Program-made: the position numbers and the translations under genes
The notes under the pieces: model-generated
Database searches by the model: none
What the model was told of the DNA's origin: nothing
The model's input: only the letters and a program-made list of their open reading frames with translations
Shown: positions 6,701 through 13,706 of the stretch, piece by piece
Layout of the letters: each line of letters starts with the position of its first letter
How positions within the stretch are numbered: the first letter of the stretch is position 1
Origin: Rhodobiaceae bacterium
Lineage (GTDB): Bacteria; Pseudomonadota; Alphaproteobacteria; Parvibaculales; Parvibaculaceae
Length of the DNA: 13,706 nt
NCBI GenBank assembly: GCA_002746275.1
Contig: NVWR01000001.1
Span: 1,061,476 to 1,075,181 of the forward strand
Direction: 5' to 3'

Positions 6701-7663
6701 ATGAAAGCAGCTGTCTATTACGAAACGGGAAGCCCGGACGTCTTCAAATATGAAGATGTGCCAGACCCAAAGTGCCACGAACAAGGCGTCATCATCCGCG
6801 TCGAAGCGGTAAGCATTGAAGGCGGAGACAGCCTCAGTCGCGCAGCCGGCGTGTTGGCCACCACCCCCCACATCGTGGGTTATCAGGCGGCCGGCGAAAT
6901 AATCGAAGTCGGCAGTGAGGTCACCCACCTCAAGCCCGGCCAGCGTGTCACCACCGTCGATGCGTTCGGATCCCACGCAGAATTGCGGCCCGTGCCTGCG
7001 CGCAACTGCTGGCTCGTGCCAGATGGCATGGACATCAAACTGGCCGCCGCCATTCCTGTGCCTTTCGGGACAGCCGACGATTGCCTGTTTGAGTATGGTC
7101 ACTTGAAAAAAGGCGAAACCGTTCTAATCCAAGCGGGTGCCGGGGCCGTCGGGCTTGCCGCCATCCAACTGGCCAAGCGCGCCGGGGCCACTGTTATTGC
7201 CACCGCCGGGTCAGCAGAGAAACTCGAACGCCTGAAAGAATTCGGTGTCGATCACGGTATCAATTACCGTGAACAAGACCTGGTCGCTGAGGTGAAGAAA
7301 TTCACGGACAATCGCGGCGTCGATGTGGTCGTCGACCCCGTGGGCGGCTCAACATTGCAGAAAAGCATTCTGTGCCTCGCCTACAAAGGCCGGGTCTCGA
7401 GTGTCGGCCGCGCTGGCCGCGAAGGCATGAACGTTGATGTCAGCACCATGATGGGCGGCAATCAGTCTCTGTCAGGTGTTTTCCTGGGAATGGAAATTTT
7501 CTCAGACCGTGTGCACGACATGATCCAAGCACATGTGGATGACGTCGCCACTGGCAAGCTCAAAGTTGTGCTGGATGAGGAATTTCCCCTCAAAGATGCT
7601 GCGGCCGCACACGCACGCATTGAAGCACGCAAAGCATTCGGGCGGGTTCTCCTGATCCCGTGA
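6701..7663 (+). CDS. Zinc-free MDR, NAD(P)H:quinone oxidoreductase-like
   Basis: A cytoplasmic medium-chain dehydrogenase/reductase of 320 residues, the usual size for quinone oxidoreductases. The N-terminal GroES-like domain (about 1-120) contains GYQAAGEIIEVGSEV (60-74). The nucleotide-binding Rossmann domain carries QAGAGAVGLAAIQLAKRAGA (144-163). Zinc-ligand motifs of alcohol dehydrogenases are absent, so it should be an NADPH-dependent reductase of quinones or activated alkenes. The frame is open upstream to 6590, but the start at 6701 is chosen because TGGGGGA ends about 7 nt before it and MKAAVYYETG is the typical N terminus. It diverges from the siderophore operon and converges with the amidase. 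Real substrate unknown. Confidence 0.92.
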   Translation: MKAAVYYETGSPDVFKYEDVPDPKCHEQGVIIRVEAVSIEGGDSLSRAAGVLATTPHIVGYQAAGEIIEVGSEVTHLKPGQRVTTVDAFGSHAELRPVPARNCWLVPDGMDIKLAAAIPVPFGTADDCLFEYGHLKKGETVLIQAGAGAVGLAAIQLAKRAGATVIATAGSAEKLERLKEFGVDHGINYREQDLVAEVKKFTDNRGVDVVVDPVGGSTLQKSILCLAYKGRVSSVGRAGREGMNVDVSTMMGGNQSLSGVFLGMEIFSDRVHDMIQAHVDDVATGKLKVVLDEEFPLKDAAAAHARIEARKAFGRVLLIP

Positions 7664-7667
7664 GCGG

Positions 7668-7723
7668 TTAGCGCGCATCACGCAACAAACCCCGCACGCC
7701 TCAGCGTGCATCACGCAACAAAC
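7668..7723 (-). repeat. 33-bp-period tandem duplication at the amidase 3' end
   Basis: Positions 7668-7690 and 7701-7723 match at 21 of 23 bases. On the minus strand both read Leu-Leu-Arg-Asp-Ala-Arg-stop in the same frame. The two differences are silent: GCA versus GCG for Ala, and TGA versus TAA for stop. The proximal copy is the actual end of the amidase; the distal copy lies beyond its stop. Between them GCACGC-ctca-GCGTGC (7694-7709) forms a 6-bp hairpin spanning the amidase stop codon. Confidence 0.8.
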
Positions 7724-8435
7724 GAAGGGTGCCGACGGTCGAGAGATCGGCGGCACCATCGACCCGAGCTGGACGAAAATGCCGCTGGAAGGCAGTCACA
7801 ACCCCAGCCGTCCCAGCGCCATAGCGTCCATCAACGACAATCCCATAACCATAGTCGGCCAGTTGGAACTGCAGCTCTGCCACGCTGTCTCCCCTATCGC
7901 CAGTTTTCAAAACGGGCCCATCTATATTTTCAACCGGCGTTATCCAATGTCCCACACCTTCAGATGCCAACCGCGCCCACGGGAACTTCTCTCCTGGGTC
8001 TGCCTTACGCCCCGGCGCCACATCTGAATGAGCAAGCACATGGGTACGCGCAATTCCTTGCCGAGAAACAACATCACGCGAAAGCGCAATGACGGCCTCA
8101 ACCTGCTGCTCAGGAAAATCGGGATAGCCCAGATCGTGCCCGGGGTTGACAATTTCGACGCCGATAGACCGGCTGTTAATGTCAGTTACACCGCCCCACT
8201 CTGCGACACCTGCGTGCCAGGCCCTCTGAATTTCCTCCACCATGCAGACAATGCGACCATCTTCAAACACCAGGTAATGGGCACTTACCTGAGACTGCGC
8301 ATCACACAATCTGTCCAATGCCTCCTCCCCACTCACCATGCCGGTATAGTGCAAGAGCAAGATATCAGGCGTCCCGAGAAGGCGCTCGTTCCAATTCGGT
8401 GAGGGGCGTCGGGAAATTTTATCTTGGAGTGGCAT
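7701..8435 (-). CDS. AmpD-like N-acetylmuramoyl-L-alanine amidase with PG-binding domain
   Basis: A zinc amidase of 244 residues that cleaves the bond between N-acetylmuramic acid and the peptide stem. The Amidase_2 domain spans about 20-155, with zinc ligands likely H29 (in LLLHYTGM), H136 (LAHSDVAPGRKADPGEKFPW) and D146, catalytic E94 (GVEIVNPG) and K144, matching AmpD. A PG_binding_1 domain follows at about 175-240 (GDRGDSVAELQ, then DGRYGAGTAGVVTAFQ). No signal peptide is visible, which favours cytoplasmic muropeptide recycling. The start at 8435 overlaps the end of the DMT gene by 17 bp; a GTG at 8486 in the same frame would overlap more and has no ribosome site. Last gene of the djlA-like operon. 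Confidence 0.92.
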   Translation of the reverse strand: MPLQDKISRRPSPNWNERLLGTPDILLLHYTGMVSGEEALDRLCDAQSQVSAHYLVFEDGRIVCMVEEIQRAWHAGVAEWGGVTDINSRSIGVEIVNPGHDLGYPDFPEQQVEAVIALSRDVVSRQGIARTHVLAHSDVAPGRKADPGEKFPWARLASEGVGHWITPVENIDGPVLKTGDRGDSVAELQFQLADYGYGIVVDGRYGAGTAGVVTAFQRHFRPARVDGAADLSTVGTLRLLRDAR

Positions 8436-9300
8436 CGACAAACGGTTTCTCTTTCCGGGCTTGGCGAATATTGACAATAAGCACACCGATCAGCGAGACA
8501 ATCCCCCCCAGAACCATGCGCGTGGTGATCGTATCATCAAGCAACATCACCCCGAAAAATATTGTAAAAAGCGGCGCGAGAAGCGTCAACGGCGCTGTCT
8601 GCGAGACTTCGTACCTCTGGAGCAGATAATAGATACCTGCATGCCCCACCAGACTTGAGGCGAAAGCCACATAGAAAATCCCTGACCATGCAAGCAGGCT
8701 GGCACTTTGCAGAACTTCCAACTGCCCTGTCTCAAAAGCAAACGATGCCCCCAGCAAAAAGGGAGCGGCGATGACGGCAACCCAAGCCTGAAGTTCAAAG
8801 ACCCCGACATTCCTGATCTGGCGCTGAAAGATAGTCCCCAGAGATGTGACAAAAGCCGACGCTGCCACGAAGAAAATACCCGTCAGAAAAGTAAACACCG
8901 CCGGGTCAAAACTCATAATCATGACCCCGGAAAATGCCAGAAAAATACCCAGCCAGCGCCGCCAGTAGATCTGCTCCTTCAAGATGAGTACCGACATAAC
9001 AGTCGAGATCGGCACGCCCAATTGAGTGACAATAGCAACAACAGAAGCGTCCGCCGATGCCAGCCCTAAGAAGAACAATCCGAAGCCAAGAGGGCCGGCA
9101 CACAGGGCAATAATAATCACCTCGCGCATCCGGCCTTTCAGAACACGTAGAAAAGGAAAGAGCACCAACATCACAAGGGCAAACCGCAGCCCGCCAAACA
9201 AAAGCGGGGGAAAATGCTCAAGACTGACCTTGCCCGCAACCAGAGCAAAGCCCCAGATGAGATTGATCAGAACCATAAAGGCTGTGTGTTCACGCGTCAT
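8419..9300 (-). CDS. EamA/DMT-superfamily transporter
   Basis: An inner-membrane protein of 293 residues with about ten hydrophobic segments in two EamA repeats, beginning with the family-typical INLIWGFALVAGKVSL. The end of the first repeat (ILKEQIYWRRWLGIFLAFSGV) and of the second (LLDDTITTRMVLGGIVSLIGVLIV) match the expected pattern. Members export metabolites or amino acids; the substrate cannot be told. The start at 9300 overlaps the preceding small ORF stop as ATGA, so translation is probably coupled; the GTG at 9348 in the same frame lacks a ribosome site. It overlaps the amidase start by 17 bp. Confidence 0.9.
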   Translation of the reverse strand: MTREHTAFMVLINLIWGFALVAGKVSLEHFPPLLFGGLRFALVMLVLFPFLRVLKGRMREVIIIALCAGPLGFGLFFLGLASADASVVAIVTQLGVPISTVMSVLILKEQIYWRRWLGIFLAFSGVMIMSFDPAVFTFLTGIFFVAASAFVTSLGTIFQRQIRNVGVFELQAWVAVIAAPFLLGASFAFETGQLEVLQSASLLAWSGIFYVAFASSLVGHAGIYYLLQRYEVSQTAPLTLLAPLFTIFFGVMLLDDTITTRMVLGGIVSLIGVLIVNIRQARKEKPFVDATPR

Positions 9301-9443
9301 AGTGAGGCCATTCGATCCCGACACGACGGCAACGAGGGTCCGCCGCACTTGTCGTGTTGCACCCTCTTTAATGAAAGTGTCTTGCCAGAAGATTGCTTTG
9401 TTGGGAAATCAGCGGGCTTGGTGTTTTTCCTTTTCTCGCCCAT
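9297..9443 (-). CDS. Small ORF, 48 residues, coupled to the transporter
   Basis: An ATG at 9443 has a strong ribosome site, GGGGAG, ending 7 nt before it. The 48-codon frame ends in TGA, which overlaps the transporter start as ATGA. It lies 25 bp after the djlA-like gene, so it fills the gap in the operon exactly. The product is basic (MGEKRKNTK at the start; eleven Lys or Arg by residue 32 or soon after), has two Cys (33 and 41) and ends RMASL. There is no hydrophobic segment or signal peptide, and I recognise no family. It may be a real small protein or a leader peptide that delivers ribosomes to the transporter. Start signal and overlap are seen; function is unknown. Confidence 0.6.
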   Translation of the reverse strand: MGEKRKNTKPADFPTKQSSGKTLSLKRVQHDKCGGPSLPSCRDRMASL

Positions 9444-9468
9444 CTAATTTCTCCCCGTCTCGTACCGT

Positions 9469-10173
9469 CTACAGTTTTCGATCTTTGGTAATTCGCTCAT
9501 AAGCCGCGTTGATTACTTTGAGTTTTTCTTCCGCCAGGTGAATAAATTCCTCCGGCACTCCTCGCGAGACCAGCATGTCCGGGTGGTTCTCTCGAACCAG
9601 ACGCCGATAAGCCTTTTTCAGACCATCATCTGAAATATCTGCCGTAACACCCAAAATCAGAAACGGATCTTCTTTGTCAGGCCCCAGGTGCCCCGCCTTG
9701 ATCCGATTGCGCTCTAGCTCAGAGAACCCGAATATTTCTCCAACCCGTCCAATAAACTCCAACTCCTTCGGATGGATCTCATTATCTGCTTTGGCAATGT
9801 GATAAAGCGCGTCGAGCACATCTTCCAGCACACCCGGCTTGTCCTTGTAGATGTCTGCCACCTGGGAGGCATAAGCCTCAAATCCCGCGACATCTTTTTG
9901 AGCAATGGCGTAAATCCGGCTGACATTCTTCTTCTCAGCATCAGGCACCTGGAGAATTTCTTCAAACGCTCGGATTTCAGAGGCATCCACCACCCCATCC
10001 GCCTTGGCCATTTTGGCGGAAAGCCCGATCAGAGCGACCGTGAAAATGACCTCGTCATCCCGCAAACTCCGGTCGACAGCGAAATGCCCGGCCACAGCAC
10101 CGACAAGCGCGCCCAGAGGTCCCCCAACAGCGAGACCGGCAGCAGCTCCAGCTAATTTTCCCCATACCGACAT
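9469..10173 (-). CDS. DjlA-like co-chaperone with TerB and J domains
   Basis: A protein of 234 residues. The N terminus has a Gly/Ala-rich hydrophobic segment (about 7-31, GKLAGAAAGLAVGGPLGALV), probably a membrane anchor. A TerB-like helical domain follows (about 40-155) with acidic repeats KADGVVDASEI (57-67) and KADNEIHPKEL (128-138). The C-terminal J domain (about 169-230) has HPD at 197-199, the motif that stimulates DnaK ATPase. This order is that of DjlA. The start at 10173 is chosen because MSVWGKLAG is the usual N terminus; ATG at 10185 and GTG at 10212 are in frame, and none has a strong ribosome site. First gene of the operon with the small ORF, transporter and amidase. Confidence 0.9.
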   Translation of the reverse strand: MSVWGKLAGAAAGLAVGGPLGALVGAVAGHFAVDRSLRDDEVIFTVALIGLSAKMAKADGVVDASEIRAFEEILQVPDAEKKNVSRIYAIAQKDVAGFEAYASQVADIYKDKPGVLEDVLDALYHIAKADNEIHPKELEFIGRVGEIFGFSELERNRIKAGHLGPDKEDPFLILGVTADISDDGLKKAYRRLVRENHPDMLVSRGVPEEFIHLAEEKLKVINAAYERITKDRKL

Positions 10174-10251
10174 GCGCCGCACCATAGGGTGATTTGGTCC
10201 CTCGCGCGACACTCTTTTGTTGCCTCAAACTCACTTTATAAGGCCAGTCTC

Positions 10252-13200
10252 ATGTTTTCTCAGCCGCCCTCTTGTGGCACCCTCCGCGCCATGAGCAGCC
10301 AAGAAAAATGGGACTTCTGGATCGACCGAGGGGGCACCTTCACCGATATCGTCGCGCGGACGCCAACCGGCGAACTGCGGGCACATAAACTGCTTTCTGA
10401 AAACGCCTCCCAGTACGAAGATGCGGCCCTCCAGGGCATGCGCGATCTGTTGGGCACGCCCGCGACCTCTCCACTTCCTGCCGACCGCATTGGCTCCGTC
10501 AAAATGGGAACCACTGTCGCCACCAACGCGCTGCTAGAGCGCAAAGGCGACCGTGTTTTGTTTCTCACCACCCAGGGCTTCGCAGATGCCCTCACAATCG
10601 GATATCAAAACCGCCCCCACCTCTTCAAATTGAAAATCGAAAGGCCCTCCATGCTTTTCGAGACCGTTGCGGAGATCAACGAGCGCGTGACAGCACAAGG
10701 CGACGTTCTGCAGCCGCTAGACGAAGCAGAAACACGCGCAGCCCTTGAGCGGGCGCATACTTCCGGCATCCGCGCCGTCGCAATCTGTTTCATGCACGGA
10801 TATCGGTTCCACGCGCATGAACAGCAAGCGGCTGAGATCGCTCGCGAAGTCGGCTTCACCCAAATATCCGTAAGCCACACCGTCAGCCCGCTCATGAAAT
10901 TTGTGAGCCGTGGCGATACCACTGTGGTGGACGCTTACCTGTCGCCCATCCTGCATCGCTATGTTGAAAAGGTCGCGGCCGCACTCGCCGCTTCCGATGA
11001 AGATCAAGCCCCACGGCTTTTCTTCATGCAGAGTTCCGGTGGCCTCACCGACGCCAATTTTTTTGAAGGCAAGGACGCCATCCTCTCAGGCCCTGCAGGA
11101 GGCGTCATCGGCGCCATTGAAACCGCCGACATGGCAGGCTTTGGAAAGATTATCGGCTTCGACATGGGGGGCACCTCAACCGACGTCTGCCACTATGACG
11201 GCACGTTGGAACGCACCTTTGAGACGCAAGTCGCTGGCGTGCGCATGCGAGCCCCGATGATGCAGATCCACACCGTGGCCGCCGGTGGCGGTTCACTGCT
11301 CCAATTCGACGGAGCCCGCTTCCGCGTCGGTCCACAAAGTGCGGGGGCAGACCCAGGCCCTGCGGGCTATCGCAAAGGCGGCCCCCTCACCGTCACCGAC
11401 GCCAACATCATGGTCGGCAAACTTATCCCCGACTTCTTTCCTTCCGTCTTTGGTCCCAAGGCCGACCAACCTCTGGACACCGCCATCGTTCACGAAAAAT
11501 TCGGAGAACAGGCGTGTGACATTCCAGGCCGCACAGCAGAAGAAATCGCAGACGGATATATCGCCATTGCTGTTGAAAATATGGCTCAGGCGATCAAAAA
11601 AATCTCCGTCCAGCGTGGTTACGATGTCTCCAATTACGCCCTCGCCTGTTTCGGCGGCGCGGGGGGACAACATGCCTGCCTGGTGGCCGACGCATTGGGC
11701 ATGAGAAAAGTCTATTTTCATCCTTTCTCCGGCGTACTCTCGGCTTATGGAATGGGCCTTGCCGACATTCGCACCACCAGCGAGGAAGCCATTGAGAAAC
11801 CCCTTACACCCAGCACTCTTGAAGCACTCAAGCCGATCATCAACGGGCTGGGCGAAAAGAACCGCAAACAGCTGACAGAACAAGGCCTGCGAGCAGAGAA
11901 AACCCAGACCACCACACGGCTTCATCTGCGATATGCCGGAACCGACACCGCCTTGGTGCTTGATTACACAAGCGGCGACATGCGGGAGGTTTTCGAACAG
12001 GCTCACCGAAAGCGCTTTGGCTTTTTCGATAGAGACCGGGATATTGTCATTGAAGCCCTGTCGGTGGAAACCATTGGCAAAGACACCAGTGTCAGTGAAA
12101 ATCTGAGCGATCTGCCAGCCCGGGAAGGCGCTGCAAAGCCTGCGCGCAACATCCGCTTCTACTCCCAAGGGGCGTGGCACGCGGCAAGCGTCTTTATGCG
12201 CGACGCGCTCCGCCCAAGTGACAACCTCAAAGGCCCGGCCCTCATTATAGAACCCCATGCGACCATTATCGTAGAACCGGGCTGGAGTGCCGAGGTCACG
12301 ACCCTCAACCACATCATTCTCACCCGCACTCAGGCAAGCGCCCTCACTCATGCCATCGGCACAAAAGTTGATCCTGTCATGCTGGAGATTTTCAACAATC
12401 TCTTCATGTCGATTGCCGAGCAAATGGGCTTCACTCTGGAGAAGACCGCCTACTCGGTGAACATCAAAGAGCGTCTCGATTTTTCCTGCGCCGTCTTCAA
12501 CCGGTCAGGAGACCTCGTCGCCAATGCCCCTCACATGCCTGTGCATCTTGGGTCCATGGGCGCCAGCGTGCAGGCCATCATCGAACAAAACCCAGACATG
12601 GGACCGGGTGATGTCTACGTCCTGAACGCCCCCTACAATGGCGGCACCCACCTGCCCGACATGACGGTCGTAGCCCCAGTCTACGATGCGGCGGGAGAAA
12701 CCCGTCTCTTCTATGTCGCAGCCCGGGGACACCATGCCGACATTGGTGGCATCGCGCCGGGCTCCATGCCTGCAACCTCACGCACAGTGGATGAAGAAGG
12801 TGTGCTGATCGACAATTTTAAACTGGTCGACAAAGGCCGGTTCCGCGAAACCGACATGCGCCATCTCCTGACCAGTGCGCCCTATCCTGTCCGCAACCCG
12901 GACCAAAACATTGCCGACCTAAAAGCAAAAGTCGCCGCCTGCGAGAAAGGAGCCCAAGAGCTCCACAAAATGGTAGCAAGCTACGGCCTCGAGATGGTTG
13001 AAGCCTATATGGACCATGTGCAGGACAATGCGGAAGAAAGCGTGCGCCGCGTCATCGAGGTGTTGAAAGACGCAACCTTCGAACAGAAAATGGATGATGG
13101 CTCAGTCATCAAGGTCGCCGTACGGGTGAACCGGCAGGCACGCACCGCCACCATTGACTTCACCGGCACCAGCCCCGTCCGACCCAACAATCTGAATGCC

Positions 13201-13706
13201 CCGTCAGCGGTCTGTCGCGCCGCTGTGCTCTATGTGTTTCGCTGCATGGTGGATGACGACATTCCCCTCAACGCAGGCTGCCTCAAACCTCTCACTCTCA
13301 TCATTCCAGACGGGTCCATGCTGAACCCTGCCTACCCAGCCGCCGTCGTCGGCGGTAATGTAGAGACCAGTCAGGCGGTGACCGACGCCCTGTTTGGCGC
13401 ACTGGGCGCCATGGCCGCAGCGCAAGGCACCATGAACAATCTGACCTTTGGCAACGAGACCTACCAGTATTACGAGACCATCTGCGGGGGCGCAGGTGCC
13501 GGCCCCACCTTTAATGGCGCGGACGCTGTCCACACCCACATGACCAATTCACGTCTCACAGACCCGGAAATCCTCGAGTGGCGCTTCCCGGTCTTGCTGG
13601 AAGATTTCTCAATCCGCAAAGGGTCTGGCGGAGCTGGCAAACATCATGGGGGCGATGGCGTTCATCGCGCCATCCGGTTCCGCGAGCCCATGCACGTCTC
13701 CATTCT
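10252..13706 (+). CDS. 5-oxoprolinase, fused HyuA-HyuB type, C terminus cut
   Basis: ATP-dependent 5-oxoprolinase opens 5-oxoproline to glutamate, recycling glutathione-derived or spontaneously formed pyroglutamate. The frame is open for 1151 codons to the window edge; bacterial fused forms are about 1200 residues, so some tens are missing. The HyuA part begins with [14 protein letters not shown] (23-36), then SGPAGG (279-284) and the ATPase-type loop DMGGTSTDV (304-312). The HyuB part starts near 707 ([20 protein letters not shown]) and carries GTHLPDM (798-804) and RGHHADIGG (825-833). The start at 10252 has AAGG 8 nt ahead; ATG at 10291 would remove a 13-residue extension and has no ribosome site. 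It diverges from the djlA-like gene across 78 bp that contains a TTTATAA sequence as a possible -10. Family is sure; the exact substrate could be another cyclic amide. Confidence 0.93.
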   Translation, partial: MFSQPPSCGTLRAMSSQEKWDFWIDRGGTFTDIVARTPTGELRAHKLLSENASQYEDAALQGMRDLLGTPATSPLPADRIGSVKMGTTVATNALLERKGDRVLFLTTQGFADALTIGYQNRPHLFKLKIERPSMLFETVAEINERVTAQGDVLQPLDEAETRAALERAHTSGIRAVAICFMHGYRFHAHEQQAAEIAREVGFTQISVSHTVSPLMKFVSRGDTTVVDAYLSPILHRYVEKVAAALAASDEDQAPRLFFMQSSGGLTDANFFEGKDAILSGPAGGVIGAIETADMAGFGKIIGFDMGGTSTDVCHYDGTLERTFETQVAGVRMRAPMMQIHTVAAGGGSLLQFDGARFRVGPQSAGADPGPAGYRKGGPLTVTDANIMVGKLIPDFFPSVFGPKADQPLDTAIVHEKFGEQACDIPGRTAEEIADGYIAIAVENMAQAIKKISVQRGYDVSNYALACFGGAGGQHACLVADALGMRKVYFHPFSGVLSAYGMGLADIRTTSEEAIEKPLTPSTLEALKPIINGLGEKNRKQLTEQGLRAEKTQTTTRLHLRYAGTDTALVLDYTSGDMREVFEQAHRKRFGFFDRDRDIVIEALSVETIGKDTSVSENLSDLPAREGAAKPARNIRFYSQGAWHAASVFMRDALRPSDNLKGPALIIEPHATIIVEPGWSAEVTTLNHIILTRTQASALTHAIGTKVDPVMLEIFNNLFMSIAEQMGFTLEKTAYSVNIKERLDFSCAVFNRSGDLVANAPHMPVHLGSMGASVQAIIEQNPDMGPGDVYVLNAPYNGGTHLPDMTVVAPVYDAAGETRLFYVAARGHHADIGGIAPGSMPATSRTVDEEGVLIDNFKLVDKGRFRETDMRHLLTSAPYPVRNPDQNIADLKAKVAACEKGAQELHKMVASYGLEMVEAYMDHVQDNAEESVRRVIEVLKDATFEQKMDDGSVIKVAVRVNRQARTATIDFTGTSPVRPNNLNAPSAVCRAAVLYVFRCMVDDDIPLNAGCLKPLTLIIPDGSMLNPAYPAAVVGGNVETSQAVTDALFGALGAMAAAQGTMNNLTFGNETYQYYETICGGAGAGPTFNGADAVHTHMTNSRLTDPEILEWRFPVLLEDFSIRKGSGGAGKHHGGDGVHRAIRFREPMHVSI

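Noticed and set aside
7694..7709. Hairpin as a full rho-independent terminator for amidase or oxidoreductase
   Set aside because: The stem is perfect, but neither strand has a T run after it and it includes the amidase stop codon. It is noted only as part of the duplication.
11293..12423. A 376-codon open frame on the minus strand
   Set aside because: It lies wholly inside the 5-oxoprolinase gene, whose conserved motifs fix the plus-strand frame. Its translation shows no recognisable domain, and long antisense frames are common in GC-rich coding DNA.

Overview
The window looks like chromosomal DNA of an alphaproteobacterium. The evidence is a class A RNase P RNA of alphaproteobacterial type, a DjlA-like TerB/J-domain gene and an AmpD-like amidase on the same strand, moderately high GC, and gene types typical of marine or soil alphaproteobacteria. 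I cannot name a genus from sequence alone. There are ten good protein genes, one well-supported small ORF of 48 codons, one RNA gene, and several regulatory structures.

Layout. Positions 1-260 hold no gene. They carry five GGG-core repeats in exact 10-bp phase (53-97) that resemble an MraZ box and overlap a minus-strand promoter-like sequence, so mraZ and the division/cell-wall (dcw) cluster probably begin just left of the window. rnpB follows on the minus strand (262-652) with its own promoter (660-688). A LysR regulator (minus) and an isocitrate lyase/PEP mutase superfamily enzyme (plus) diverge from a shared region with a perfect inverted repeat. A hairpin between two convergent stop codons (2593-2613) closes that unit.

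Positions 2616-6428 are a minus-strand iron-uptake operon: an IutA/RhtA-like TonB-dependent receptor, a 124-residue protein of unknown function, and an RhtX/FptX-like MFS permease started by GTG inside the preceding stop. Its promoter (6523-6551) contains a Fur-like dyad in the spacer. An NAD(P)H:quinone oxidoreductase-like MDR gene (6701-7663) reads the other way, behind a stretch able to form mutually exclusive hairpins.

Positions 7701-10173 are a second minus-strand operon: djlA-like co-chaperone, 48-residue small ORF, EamA/DMT exporter and AmpD-like amidase with a peptidoglycan-binding domain. The last three genes are joined by overlaps. The amidase 3' end carries a small in-frame tandem duplication including the stop codon. 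Divergent from djlA, a fused HyuA-HyuB 5-oxoprolinase (10252 onward, plus) runs off the right edge.

Interpretation: djlA, amidase, rnpB and mraZ are commonly neighbours upstream of dcw in alphaproteobacteria. The LysR, lyase, siderophore and oxidoreductase genes (699-7663) then look like accessory cargo between amidase and rnpB. No insertion sequence, tRNA, CRISPR array or phage gene was seen.
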